Shown here: piece after piece, positions 19,810-27,671 of the stretch | Layout of the letters: every line of letters starts with the position of its first letter | Numbering within the stretch: position 1 is the first letter of the stretch | NCBI RefSeq assembly: GCF_014873145.1 | Contig: NZ_JADBEK010000001.1 | Location: 186,001-250,000 of the forward strand | DNA from: Nonomuraea angiospora | GTDB lineage: Bacteria; Actinomycetota; Actinomycetes; Streptosporangiales; Streptosporangiaceae | Length of the DNA stretch: 64,000 nucleotides | Direction: 5' to 3' | Notes under the pieces: model-generated | Told to the model about the DNA's origin: nothing | The model's input: only the letters and a program-made list of their open reading frames with translations | The model's database searches: none | Translations under genes and position numbers: made by a program

Positions 19810-19875
19810 GAGCCTGGCGGCGTGGGTCCTCGTCGCTTCGCGTACGAGGACTAGGAGCGACTAGGAGCCTGGCGG
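19795..19875. repeat. Duplicated gcvP 3' end
   Basis: GCGTACGAGGACTAGGAGC, covering the last codons and stop of gcvP at 19795-19813, recurs exactly at 19840-19858. The flanking CTAGGAGCCTGGCGG is also found twice (19806-19820 and 19861-19875). A recent local duplication is the simplest explanation. Confidence 0.8.
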
Positions 19876-19881
19876 GGTGGC

Positions 19882-19914
19882 CTTCGGCGCCTGCCGCTGA
19901 GCAGGCGTCCGAAG
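19882..19914 (+). terminator. Hairpin terminator after gcvP
   Basis: CTTCGG plus CGCCTGC pairs with GCAGGCG plus CCGAAG around the loop CGCTGA; 13 pairs with one bulged T. Located about 70 bp after the gcvP stop. Confidence 0.6.
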
Positions 19915-19999
19915 CCGGTCAGTCCTTCCGCGTCAACTGAGCAGACATGATCGCCAGAAATGGTTAGGCTCGGTGCGACTGTCGCCAGAAGGAGCTCTC

Positions 20000-20797
20000 T
20001 TGACGTCCTCAGAGCTGGAGACCCCGCCCCTCGACGCCGCCCGCCGCCTGGCCGAACGCGGTGATCTCGACGGCGCCGCCGCCATACTCGCCGAGCTGGT
20101 CGCCGACCCCCACGGCCCGGACCGGGCCCAGGCCGCGGTGGGGCTCGCCGTGGTGCTGGAGGAGCGCGGCGACGTCGAGGCCGCCAGGGCCGCCGCCCGG
20201 ACCGCGCTGGCCACCGGGCACCCCGAGTACGCCGCCCAGGCCGCCTGCCACCTGGCCCAGGGGTTCGAGCGGGAGGGCCGCGCCGAGCAGGCCAGGGCCG
20301 CCTGGCAGGCCGTCCTGGGGGTCGGCACGGCCGCGTACGTGCCGCTGGCCCACCTCGCGCTGGCCCGCCTGGCGACGGCGGCCGGCGACCTGGACGAGGC
20401 CGAGAAGGAGCTGCGGGCCGCCATGGAGAGCGGCGACCCGGGCGTCGGCGCGCGGGCGGCCCAGGAGCTGGCCGGCCTGCTGCTGGAGCACGGGGAGCCG
20501 GGGGCGGCGGCCGACGTGCTCCTGGACGCGCTGGAGGAGGCTCCGGCCGAGGAGGTGCCGGGGCTGCGGGTCCAGCTCGGGATCGCGCACCTGGAGCTGG
20601 CCTGCGCGGAGTTCGCGGAGAGCGTCGAGTACGGGGCTGATCCGCAGACCAGCGCCCTGGCCATCGAGCTCCTGGCCCGGACCCTGCCGCTGCGGGGGCG
20701 CGCCGAGGACGCGGGGCGGGTGTGGTCGTACGGGCTGGAGCACGAGGACGAGACCCTCGCCGCCGAGGTCCGCCTCCGCTACCACCGCGACGCCTGA
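20000..20797 (+). CDS. TPR-like helical repeat protein
   Basis: 265 residues made of Ala/Leu/Glu-rich helical pairs. Repeats can be read as tetratricopeptide units: LDAARRLAERGDLDGAAAIL, AQAAVGLAVVLEERGDVEAA, QAACHLAQGFEREGRAEQAR, LAHLALARLATAAGDLDEAE, AAQELAGLLLEHGEPGAAAD. No enzymatic domain, signal peptide or membrane segment is visible, so a cytoplasmic scaffold is likely. TTG at 20000 is chosen because AGAAGGAG lies 5 bp upstream; GTG at 19973 is an in-frame alternative. Partners unknown. The next 290 bp (20798-21087) show no gene. Confidence 0.82.
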   Translation: MTSSELETPPLDAARRLAERGDLDGAAAILAELVADPHGPDRAQAAVGLAVVLEERGDVEAARAAARTALATGHPEYAAQAACHLAQGFEREGRAEQARAAWQAVLGVGTAAYVPLAHLALARLATAAGDLDEAEKELRAAMESGDPGVGARAAQELAGLLLEHGEPGAAADVLLDALEEAPAEEVPGLRVQLGIAHLELACAEFAESVEYGADPQTSALAIELLARTLPLRGRAEDAGRVWSYGLEHEDETLAAEVRLRYHRDA

Positions 20798-21087
20798 CGC
20801 CCGGCCGGCTTCATGCCGGGACTCCTGGCGGGCGTCCGCTCGATGCGCGTCGGCGGGCCTGAGACTCCTGGTGCACGCCCCGCATGACGTCCCGATATGA
20901 CGTCCGGGCATGACGCCTGCACCCTGCCTGCGACGCCCGTCTGATGCGCGCCTGCCTGCTGCGTTTGCTCGACGCTCGCGCGCTATACGCGTCCTCGGCA
21001 GCCTCCGTGGAGCGAGACGCGGCAGCGGAAGGGGGCGGGGGCGCTCCCGTGGGCCTCCGCCAGGTGTCCGCCGTGTACGCGCCGAGG

Positions 21088-21438
21088 TCAGTTGCGGCGC
21101 ATGATGGCCGCGGCCGAGGCCACGTTGATGACCACGATCGCGAGCCACGTGATCGTCAGCCCCACCAGCCCCGCGTTGCCGGCCGCGATGGCCGTCAGGG
21201 GGATGCCGATGCCCATCGAGCCCAGCGCGATCGGGATCATCGCCGCGCCCGGAGGGCTCTTCTGCCGGTGCGGCGCGGCGCCGTGGTGGTCCAGCTCGGC
21301 CCGTACGCGGGCGGAGATCGTGGCGTCGAGCCGCTCCACGAACGACTCGACGAGCGCGGTTTCGTACTCGGGACCGAGGTCCCGGCGGGCGTCCAGGGTG
21401 GCCTGGAGATCGTCCCGGATGGGGCGCTTATCTGGCAT
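21088..21438 (-). CDS. Small membrane protein of unknown function
   Basis: 116 residues. The first 70 are soluble and charged (PDKRPIRDDLQATLDARRDL, VESFVERLDATISARVRAEL), followed by two hydrophobic helices, MIPIALGSMGIGIPLTAIAA and LVGLTITWLAIVVINVASAA, ending MRRN. Similar proteins with this N-terminal arrangement are frequent in actinomycetes but unassigned. ATG at 21438 is preferred; ATG at 21474 would add an Arg-rich stretch. It diverges from the hydrolase gene at 21521. Confidence 0.75.
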   Translation of the reverse strand: MPDKRPIRDDLQATLDARRDLGPEYETALVESFVERLDATISARVRAELDHHGAAPHRQKSPPGAAMIPIALGSMGIGIPLTAIAAGNAGLVGLTITWLAIVVINVASAAAIMRRN

Positions 21439-21520
21439 GACAGCAATCATCCATCGCCGGCGCCACGCCGTCATCCAACCTGAGGGCTAGGGCGCGATCC
21501 TCCCCAGGTACGGTGCTGGC

Positions 21521-22111
21521 ATGGAGGTCATGACCCCGCGAGGGAGCGCGCTCGTCCAGGTGGACGAGGTGGCGGACCCGCGGCTGCTGCTGGTGCTCAC
21601 CCACGGTTCGGCCGGGGGAGTGGACGCTCCCGACCTGCTCGCCGTACGGGACGCCGCGCTCAAGGCCGGGGCCGTCGTGGCCAGGGTGACGCAGGCGTTC
21701 AGGGTGGCGGGGGCGCGGGCGCCGGGGTCGGCGGTCAAACAGGACGAGGCGTGGGAGATCGTCCTGAAGGAGGTGCGCACGCTCTGGCCGGGGCTGCCGC
21801 TGGTGCAGGGAGGGCGGAGCAACGGGGCGCGGGTCGCCTGCCGTACGGCCGGGGCGGTCGGCGCGGCGGCCGTGGTGGCGCTGGCCTTTCCGCTGCACCC
21901 GCCGGGGAAGCCGGAACGCTCCAGGGCCGACGAGCTACGCGGCGCCGGAGTGGACGTGCTGGTGGTCAACGGGGACCGGGATCCGTTCGGCGTGCCGGAC
22001 GCCGCTGACGCGGCACGCCTGGTGGTGCTGCCGGGGGAGGGACACGACCTCAAGAAGGACCCCGCCCGAGTGGGCGAGGTCGTGGCGGAGTGGATAGTCC
22101 ACTACGCCTAG
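21521..22111 (+). CDS. Alpha/beta hydrolase fold protein (KANSL3/Tex30 or dienelactone-hydrolase-like)
   Basis: 196-residue small alpha/beta hydrolase. LLLVLTHGSAGGVDAPDLLA holds the oxyanion-hole region, LVQGGRSNGARVACRTA the nucleophile elbow with Ser intact, VLVVNGDRDPFGVPD the acid, and LPGEGHDLKKDP the His. Architecture and length match the KANSL3/Tex30-type hydrolases found in many actinobacteria. The substrate is unknown. Its stop is followed after 1 bp by the stop of the convergent DUF5999 gene. Confidence 0.85.
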   Translation: MEVMTPRGSALVQVDEVADPRLLLVLTHGSAGGVDAPDLLAVRDAALKAGAVVARVTQAFRVAGARAPGSAVKQDEAWEIVLKEVRTLWPGLPLVQGGRSNGARVACRTAGAVGAAAVVALAFPLHPPGKPERSRADELRGAGVDVLVVNGDRDPFGVPDAADAARLVVLPGEGHDLKKDPARVGEVVAEWIVHYA

Positions 22112-22112
22112 T

Positions 22113-22304
22113 TCACGCCGCGCCGACCACGGGTCGGTGTGGTGCGATGGCGGCGCCGCTGGGCAGCAGCTCCCCGGTGTCCTCGAACAGGACGACACCG
22201 TTGCAGAGCAGGCTCCACCCCTGTTCGGGGTGGCAGGCGAGAGTGCGTGCCTTCTCGCGGTCGGGCGCCTCGGCATCCGGACAGGCCGGGTCGTGCGGGC
22301 ACAT
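22113..22304 (-). CDS. DUF5999-type small conserved actinobacterial protein
   Basis: 63 residues starting MCPHDPACPDAEAPDREKAR, with the family hallmark HPEQGWSLLCNGVVLFEDTG and ELLPSGAAIAPHRP. Four Cys and three His residues could bind a metal, but function is undescribed as far as I know. ATG at 22304 has GGAGG 8 bp upstream, which decides the start over a longer frame beginning at 22409. It converges with the hydrolase gene with a 1-bp gap. Confidence 0.85.
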   Translation of the reverse strand: MCPHDPACPDAEAPDREKARTLACHPEQGWSLLCNGVVLFEDTGELLPSGAAIAPHRPVVGAA

Positions 22305-22504
22305 CGGCGTGCCTCCGATATCTCGTGGGATGCTCCCGTTGGGAGGGGCGGGAGCCGGCTCGGGTAATTGTTCTGGCAAGTGTGCGACGGATGTCACACT
22401 CCCGGACATAGTCCATCAGGACTGTTACAGAAGGGATCCCCGTTCGTGTGACCTTCGACACAGCGTGCCGTATGCAGGATAACGGTCCAAGCGCGACACG
22501 CGCA

Positions 22505-23065
22505 CTACGTTTGCAATCCCTTGAGCAGAGCGTCGAGTCCGCGCTCGAAATCGATATCGGCTCTTTCGTCCCGCCTGACCCATTCGTCAACTTCGGGATC
22601 GGCCCAGCCCGACTGCTGCACCTCGACGGCCACGCTGCCGAAGACGAAGGCCCTCAGTGCCCGCACGGCCTCCGCCGCGTCGGCCAGCCCCCCGTCGGCG
22701 AGCTGCTCGGTCTGCTCCCTGATGGCCAGGGCCGTGGCGCCCTTGGGCGGCTTGGTCAGGGCCAGCGCCAGCACGCCCGGATGCTCGCGCAGCAGCTCCC
22801 GCCCCGCCCGGCACCAGGCCTTGGCCGTCTCCTGCCAGGTGGCGGCCTGCTCGACGCGGACCGCGGTGACGTGCTCGGCCAGGGCGTCCATCAGCGCCTC
22901 CTTGCCCCTGGGCAGGTGGTGGTAGATGGCCATGGCCTCCACCTCCAGGGCGTCGCCCAGCCGGCGCATGGTGAGCCGGCGCAGGCCCTGGCTGTCGGCG
23001 ATGTGGAGTGCGGCCTCGATGATGCGCTCGCGGGAGAGCGGGACGGGCGGTCTCTTGGCGGGCAT
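22505..23065 (-). CDS. TetR-family regulator with TetR_C-like ligand domain
   Basis: 186 residues. The helix-turn-helix is RPPVPLSRERIIEAALHIAD, GLRRLTMRRLGDALEVEAMA, IYHHLPRGKEALMDALAEHV, followed by an all-helical ligand-binding domain (WQETAKAWCRAGRELLREHP and onward). ATG at 23065 is chosen because the in-frame ATG at 23074 abuts a TTAC-TTC-GTAA inverted repeat that looks like an operator. It diverges from the hypothetical gene at 23180, which may be its target. The ligand is unknown. Confidence 0.9.
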   Translation of the reverse strand: MPAKRPPVPLSRERIIEAALHIADSQGLRRLTMRRLGDALEVEAMAIYHHLPRGKEALMDALAEHVTAVRVEQAATWQETAKAWCRAGRELLREHPGVLALALTKPPKGATALAIREQTEQLADGGLADAAEAVRALRAFVFGSVAVEVQQSGWADPEVDEWVRRDERADIDFERGLDALLKGLQT

Positions 23066-23074
23066 GGAGATCAT

Positions 23075-23088
23075 CTTACTTCGTAAAG
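23075..23088. promoter_or_regulatory. Operator candidate for the TetR regulator
   Basis: TTAC, three bases, GTAA (23076-23086) within CTTACTTCGTAAAG, immediately upstream of the TetR start in the gap shared with the divergent gene. Confidence 0.4.
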
Positions 23089-23179
23089 GCGGTCGCGCCG
23101 GGTCGATTTCCCGCTGTGTCGCACGACGGCGTACCCTTGGCGGTTGAACGAGTACCGGCTGTGTGAAAGGGCAGGGTCG

Positions 23180-23578
23180 ATGGCGTTTTTCCGTCCGCGG
23201 GTGAGCCGTGAGGCCGAGGTTCGCTACCACGCGGACCAGGAGATCTCCAAGAGCTACCCCGAATTGCTCGACAAGGCCCGGCAGGCCGAGGAGACGCTGC
23301 GTGAGCTGCGGGCCGCGGCGGCGGACGAGATCGAGCTGCTGGCAGCCGGGCGGGCCTTCGACCGCGCGCTGACCGACGCCCTGCGCGCCGCCGAGGCGGG
23401 GCAGCGGGCCACGTTCGGGGTGAAGTCCTACGACGACCGGATCGCGCGCCGCAAGGCCAAGGCGACGCCCGCCGGGTCGATGTGGACGGCCGAGGTCGAC
23501 CGGCTGCGCACGCTGCGCGAGGACAACCGGATGTGGGGGATCCCGCGCGTGCCGCGCCCGGTGCCCGCGACCCTCTGA
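23180..23578 (+). CDS. Hypothetical charged helical protein
   Basis: 132 residues starting MAFFRPRVSREAEVRYHADQ; helical, Ala/Arg/Glu-rich, with no signal peptide or membrane segment and a coiled-coil-like stretch DKARQAEETLRELRAAAADE. The C-terminus MWGIPRVPRPVP is proline-rich. I do not recognise the family. TTG at 23144 is an alternative start. It is divergent from the TetR gene and ends before a strong bidirectional terminator. Confidence 0.7.
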   Translation: MAFFRPRVSREAEVRYHADQEISKSYPELLDKARQAEETLRELRAAAADEIELLAAGRAFDRALTDALRAAEAGQRATFGVKSYDDRIARRKAKATPAGSMWTAEVDRLRTLREDNRMWGIPRVPRPVPATL

Positions 23579-23603
23579 CGTCCCGCCCGCCCACGGGCAT
23601 GAA

Positions 23604-23642
23604 GAAGCCCCGGCACAGCCTCCCTCGTTGTGCCGGGGCTTC
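23604..23642. terminator. Bidirectional intrinsic terminator
   Basis: GAAGCCCCGGCACA pairs perfectly over 14 bp with TGTGCCGGGGCTTC around an 11-nt loop, between the convergent hypothetical and sigma-factor genes. Confidence 0.85.
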
Positions 23643-23649
23643 GGGTTTC

Positions 23650-25023
23650 TCAGCTCGCCCAGTCCAGCAGCGGGCGGGTGTTGCTGGGGTGGCGGAGCTT
23701 GGAGAGCGACTCCTTCTCCAGCTGGCGGATCCGCTCCCGGGTCAGCCCCAGGTGCTTGCCGATCTCGTCCAGCGTGTGGGGCTTGCCGTCCACCAGGCCG
23801 AAGCGGAGCGCCATGATCTTCGACTCCCGGGGCGAGAGGTTGTCGAGCACGCCGCGCAGCTGGTCGCCCAGCAGCTGGCGGTCGACGATCTCCGAAGCCT
23901 CGGGCGAGTCCACGTCCTCGATGAGGTCGCCGATCGTGGTCTCCCCGTCCTCGCCGATCGTGGCGTTGAGCGAGATCGGCTGGCGGCTGGTGCGCAGCAG
24001 CTCCTCGATCTGGTCGGGCGTCTTGTCCAGCTCGACGGCCAGCTCCTCGGGCGTGGGCTCGCGCCCCAGGCGCTGGTGCATGTCACGCTCGACGCGCGAC
24101 AGCTTGGACAGCATCTCCAGCACGTGCACGGGCAGCCGGATCGTACGGGCCGAGTCGGCGAAGCCGCGCTGGATGGCCTGCCTGATCCACCACATGGCGT
24201 ACGTGGAGAACTTGAAGCCCTTGGTGTAGTCGAACTTCTCCACGGCCCTGATCAGCCCCAGGTTGCCCTCCTGGACCACGTCCAGGAGCGACATGCCGCG
24301 GTCGGTGTACTTCTTGGCGACCGACACCACGAGCCGGAGGTTGGCCTCCAGCATGTGGTCCTTGGCCCGCTTGCCGTCCTCGACCACCAGCAGGAGGTCG
24401 TCCTGGGCGGAGACGGGCAGGTCGGGCTCGGTCTCCAGCTTGTACTCGGCGTACAGGCCCGCCTCGATCCGCCGGGCCAGCTCGACCTCCTGCGCCGCGG
24501 TGAGCAGCGTGCGGCGGCCGATGGACTTGAGGTAGGTGTGCACGGAGTCGCCCATGGCCGACTGGGTGTCGTCCAGGTCGATCTGCTCGTTCTCGATCTC
24601 GGCGTCCTCGGCGCTCAGCGCGAGGTCGTCGGGCAGGTCCTCCTCGTGCTCCGGCTTGGGCTCGGAGCGGGTCACGGCCCTGGCGGCCGCGTCGGTGGCG
24701 CTCTTCACCGTGCCGTTCTTGGCCGTGCCGTTCTTGGGCGGGCCGGTTTTTGCCTCCGCCGCCTTGCGGCCGGTAGTCTTTGCACGCGCGGGCTTCCTGG
24801 AGGTCTTCGGGGCGGTCTTGCTGAGAGACGGCTCGTTCTCGGCGGCCAGGCTCACACCGCTCTCCGAGAGCTCGCGCAGGATCGTGCGGCCTTCAGAGGG
24901 GCTGATACCGGCGTCGGCGAACGCGTCACGCAGCTCCGCGAGAGAAAGGTGACCCTGGGCTCGCCCTCGTTCAATGAGTTGGTCGAGAGTCGCAGATGGG
25001 GTCGCTACGGCGGTTCTGGGCAT
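23650..25023 (-). CDS. sigA: Principal-type RNA polymerase sigma factor (SigA/HrdB/RpoD)
   Basis: 457 residues. Region 1.2-2 (DSVHTYLKSIGRRTLLTAAQ, EANLRLVVSVAKKYTDRGMS, LLDVVQEGNLGLIRAVEKFD, GFKFSTYAMWWIRQAIQRGF), region 3 (TIRLPVHVLEMLSKLSRVER) and region 4 (LSPRESKIMALRFGLVDGKP, TLDEIGKHLGLTRERIRQLE) are complete. The N-terminal 150 residues contain a region-1.1-like helical unit (LDQLIERGRAQGHLSLAELR) and a Lys/Ala-rich linker. ATG at 25023 has GGAGGTG 5 bp upstream. It is probably the housekeeping sigma factor, though a HrdA/HrdD-type paralogue cannot be excluded. Its activator RbpA is encoded at 57656. Confidence 0.95.
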   Translation of the reverse strand: MPRTAVATPSATLDQLIERGRAQGHLSLAELRDAFADAGISPSEGRTILRELSESGVSLAAENEPSLSKTAPKTSRKPARAKTTGRKAAEAKTGPPKNGTAKNGTVKSATDAAARAVTRSEPKPEHEEDLPDDLALSAEDAEIENEQIDLDDTQSAMGDSVHTYLKSIGRRTLLTAAQEVELARRIEAGLYAEYKLETEPDLPVSAQDDLLLVVEDGKRAKDHMLEANLRLVVSVAKKYTDRGMSLLDVVQEGNLGLIRAVEKFDYTKGFKFSTYAMWWIRQAIQRGFADSARTIRLPVHVLEMLSKLSRVERDMHQRLGREPTPEELAVELDKTPDQIEELLRTSRQPISLNATIGEDGETTIGDLIEDVDSPEASEIVDRQLLGDQLRGVLDNLSPRESKIMALRFGLVDGKPHTLDEIGKHLGLTRERIRQLEKESLSKLRHPSNTRPLLDWAS

Positions 25024-25190
25024 GAGGACACCTCCTCCGTACGGAGTGGAAGCGATCAGGCAGGTTGTGGTGGGGCGGCTTCGGTCCGCACGGCGCACCA
25101 GTATCAATAACGCCAATCGCTGTCATTTGTTCCCGGTGAGACGAAAAAGGGGCGGAGCGCCCAATGGACGAACCACCCCTCCCGTCAGTC

Positions 25191-25505
25191 CTATTCCCCG
25201 ATCTTGATCTCCCCGGCCGAAACCTCGGGCATGGGCATCGGCTGGGCGTCCTGCAGGCGCTGGTCCGTCCAGTAGTCGACGACCGCGTCGGGGTCCGGGT
25301 TGACGTCGTGGGACACCACGGTCCCGTCGTCGCTGGTCGTGGGCGTCGGGGCCGACGCCGGCGGTACCTTCTCCACCACGGCTCGGGTCTCCTTGGCGAC
25401 CTGGTCGAGCTTGCCCGCCGAGGCGGCCGCCGCGACTGAGGCTCCTCCGGCGACGATGACGCCGACGATGGCCGCGGATGCCCACATCTTGCGGGTCTGA
25501 TCCAT
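25191..25505 (-). CDS. Small exported or membrane-anchored protein with a YWT motif
   Basis: 104 residues. One hydrophobic helix near the N-terminus (MWASAAIVGVIVAGGASVAA, followed by AAASAG) could be a signal peptide or anchor. The rest is acidic and Pro-rich and contains DYWTDQRLQDAQPMPMPE. That phrase resembles the YWT-x-x-R-(M/L)-x-x-A-x-P motif I associate with propeptides of secreted actinobacterial trypsin-like proteases, but no protease domain follows. ATG at 25505 is preceded by GGGAGG. An orphan propeptide or a regulator is possible; the function is unknown. Confidence 0.72.
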   Translation of the reverse strand: MDQTRKMWASAAIVGVIVAGGASVAAAASAGKLDQVAKETRAVVEKVPPASAPTPTTSDDGTVVSHDVNPDPDAVVDYWTDQRLQDAQPMPMPEVSAGEIKIGE

Positions 25506-25549
25506 GAAGGCTCCCTCCCTCTCCCCAACTAAGACGCAGCCGCAACTCA

Positions 25550-26695
25550 TCAGGTTCCTGCCCGGAGCCGGACGAAGTCGGTCTTCCCGTTCGGCAGCAG
25601 CGGCAGCTGGGGCACCAGGCGCAGGCTGCGTGGGGCGGCGTGAGGGGGAAGCTTATCGCGGCAGAACGCCCTCAATTGGGGAAGCGTGAGTGGCGTGTCG
25701 GGATTGGCGGCCACCACGATGGCGGTGACCAGTTCGCCCCACTCCGCGTCGGGCGTGCCGATCACGGCCACGTCGGCCACCTCCGGGTGGGTGCCGAGCA
25801 CCTCGGCCACGGCGGCGGCCACCACCTTCTCGCCGCCGGTGTTGATCACGTCGTCGGCCCGTCCCAGCACGCGCAGCCGGCCCCCGGCCATCTCGCCCAG
25901 GTCGGAGGTGCGGAACCAGTCGCCGTCGAACGGGTCGGCGGCGCCGAAGCGGTAGCCGGAGAACAGCACGGCGCCGGCGATCCTGACCAGCCCGTCCTCG
26001 CCGATCTTGACCTCCACGTTGTCGAGGGGCCGGCCGTCGTAGACGCAGCCGCCGCACGTCTCGCTCATCCCGTACGTCGTCACGATCCGGGCGCCGAGGT
26101 CCCGGGCCCGCTCCAGCAGCCCCGGCCGGGGCGCGGCGCCGCCGAGCAGGATCGTGCGGAACACCGACAGGTCCGCCCCCAGCTCGACCAGCCGGTGCAG
26201 CTGGGTGGGGACGAGGGAGACGTGGTCGGCCCCCGAACCGAGCACCTCGTGCGGGTCGAACCGGGCGTGGATGATCGGCTCGCTCTCCGACAGCAGGGCG
26301 CGTACCAGGACCTGGAGGCCGGCGATGTGGGAGACGGGCAGGCAGCACAGCCAGCGCTCGCCCTTGGCGGCCCCCACGCGGCGCAGGGAGGCGGCGGCCG
26401 AGGCGCGCAGGGCGGCGGCCGAGAGCAGCACGCCCTTGGGGGCGCCGGTGCTGCCGCTGGTGGCGATCACGACCGCCACGCCGGAGGGGACGCCCTCGCC
26501 GTCGCTCAGGAGCGCGCCGCCGGCGTGCGTGGGGCGCAGCGCGGCCACGGCCGCCTCGGACTGGCCCGGGGCCAGGGGGAGGACGGCGGGGCCCTCGCCG
26601 CTCAGCGCGTCGCGGATCGCCGTGTACAGGGCGGGTCCGGGAGGCTGCACAATGGCATGCAGCGGACGGTCCGGATGCGACGGGTTCCTCCACAT
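25550..26695 (-). CDS. menE: o-Succinylbenzoate-CoA ligase
   Basis: 381-residue ANL-superfamily adenylate-forming enzyme, short as MenE proteins are. P-loop-like motif VVIATSGSTGAPKGVLLSAA, SLVPTQLHRLVELG, IVTTYGMSETCGGCVYDG, WFRTSDLGEMAGGRLRVLGR, DDVINTGGEKVVAAAVAEVL and the catalytic Lys in LLPNGKTDFVRL are all present. It activates o-succinylbenzoate as its CoA ester on the way to menaquinone. ATG at 26695 starts 49 bp from the divergent menC, supporting the assignment. The end is 44 bp from the small exported protein start. Confidence 0.93.
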   Translation of the reverse strand: MWRNPSHPDRPLHAIVQPPGPALYTAIRDALSGEGPAVLPLAPGQSEAAVAALRPTHAGGALLSDGEGVPSGVAVVIATSGSTGAPKGVLLSAAALRASAAASLRRVGAAKGERWLCCLPVSHIAGLQVLVRALLSESEPIIHARFDPHEVLGSGADHVSLVPTQLHRLVELGADLSVFRTILLGGAAPRPGLLERARDLGARIVTTYGMSETCGGCVYDGRPLDNVEVKIGEDGLVRIAGAVLFSGYRFGAADPFDGDWFRTSDLGEMAGGRLRVLGRADDVINTGGEKVVAAAVAEVLGTHPEVADVAVIGTPDAEWGELVTAIVVAANPDTPLTLPQLRAFCRDKLPPHAAPRSLRLVPQLPLLPNGKTDFVRLRAGT

Positions 26696-26744
26696 GCTCG
26701 TAAGGTTAGTGGCGACAGGTCGGACAGAAGGCGCAGGGAGGGTC

Positions 26745-27671
26745 GTGACGCGTTCTCCCGTGGTCTTCCGCATCCCCATGCGCACCCGGTTCCGTGGACA
26801 GACCGTCAGGGAAGGCGTGCTGCTGCACGGTCCCGCCGGGTGGGGGGAGTTCTCCCCGTTCCCCGAATACGGCCCGCGCGAGTGCGCCCGCTGGCTGGCG
26901 TGCGCCCGCGAGGCGGCCTTCGAGGGCTGGCCGGAGCCGGTGCGCGACAGCGTCCCCGTCAACGCGACCGTGCCCGCCGTGGGGCCCGAGCAGGCCCATG
27001 ACATCGTCCGGCGCTCGGGCTGCGGCACGGCCAAGGTCAAGGTCGCCGAGCGCGGCCAGAGCTTCGACGACGACGTGGCCAGGGTGGAGGCCGTGCGCGA
27101 CGCGCTCGGGCCGGGCGGCCGGCTGCGGATCGACGCCAACGGCGCGTGGGACGTGGACGAGGCGGTGCGCCGGCTCAAGCGGCTCGACCGGTTCGACCTG
27201 GAATACGCCGAGCAGCCGTGCGCCACGCTGGAGGAGCTGGCCGCGGTGCGGCGGGCCTGCGACGTGCCGATCGCGGCCGACGAGTCCATCCGCAGGGCGG
27301 AGGACCCGCTGCGGGTGCGCGCGGCCGAGGCGGCCGACATCGCGGTGGTCAAGGTGCAGCCGCTCGGCGGGGTGCGCGCGGCGCTCAAGGTGGTGGAGGC
27401 GTGCGGGCTGCCCGCCGTGGTCTCCAGCGCTGTGGAGACGTCCGTCGGGCTGGCCGCGGGGCTGGCGCTGGCGGCGGCGCTGCCGGCGTTGCCGTACGCG
27501 TGCGGGCTGGGCACGATGGCGTTGCTGGCGGGCGACGTGGTGGACGACTCCCTGGTGCCGGTGGAGGGCTCCCTGACGGTACGGCGTCCTACGGTGGATT
27601 TTCAGCATTTGTCAGCTTTTGAGATTGAATCTCCCCAGTGGCTTCGCCGGATGCAGGAGGCGTCACGTTGA
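26745..27671 (+). CDS. menC: o-Succinylbenzoate synthase
   Basis: 308-residue enolase-superfamily enzyme dehydrating SHCHC to o-succinylbenzoate. Catalytic Lys in TAKVKVAERG, metal ligands in RIDANGAWDV, EYAEQPCATL and PIAADESIRR, and the second Lys in DIAVVKVQPLGGVR are in order. GTG at 26745 has GGGAGGG just upstream and is preferred over longer frames that run through menE in antisense. It is coupled to menD: the menD TTG overlaps the menC stop (TTGA). Confidence 0.94.
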   Translation: MTRSPVVFRIPMRTRFRGQTVREGVLLHGPAGWGEFSPFPEYGPRECARWLACAREAAFEGWPEPVRDSVPVNATVPAVGPEQAHDIVRRSGCGTAKVKVAERGQSFDDDVARVEAVRDALGPGGRLRIDANGAWDVDEAVRRLKRLDRFDLEYAEQPCATLEELAAVRRACDVPIAADESIRRAEDPLRVRAAEAADIAVVKVQPLGGVRAALKVVEACGLPAVVSSAVETSVGLAAGLALAAALPALPYACGLGTMALLAGDVVDDSLVPVEGSLTVRRPTVDFQHLSAFEIESPQWLRRMQEASR

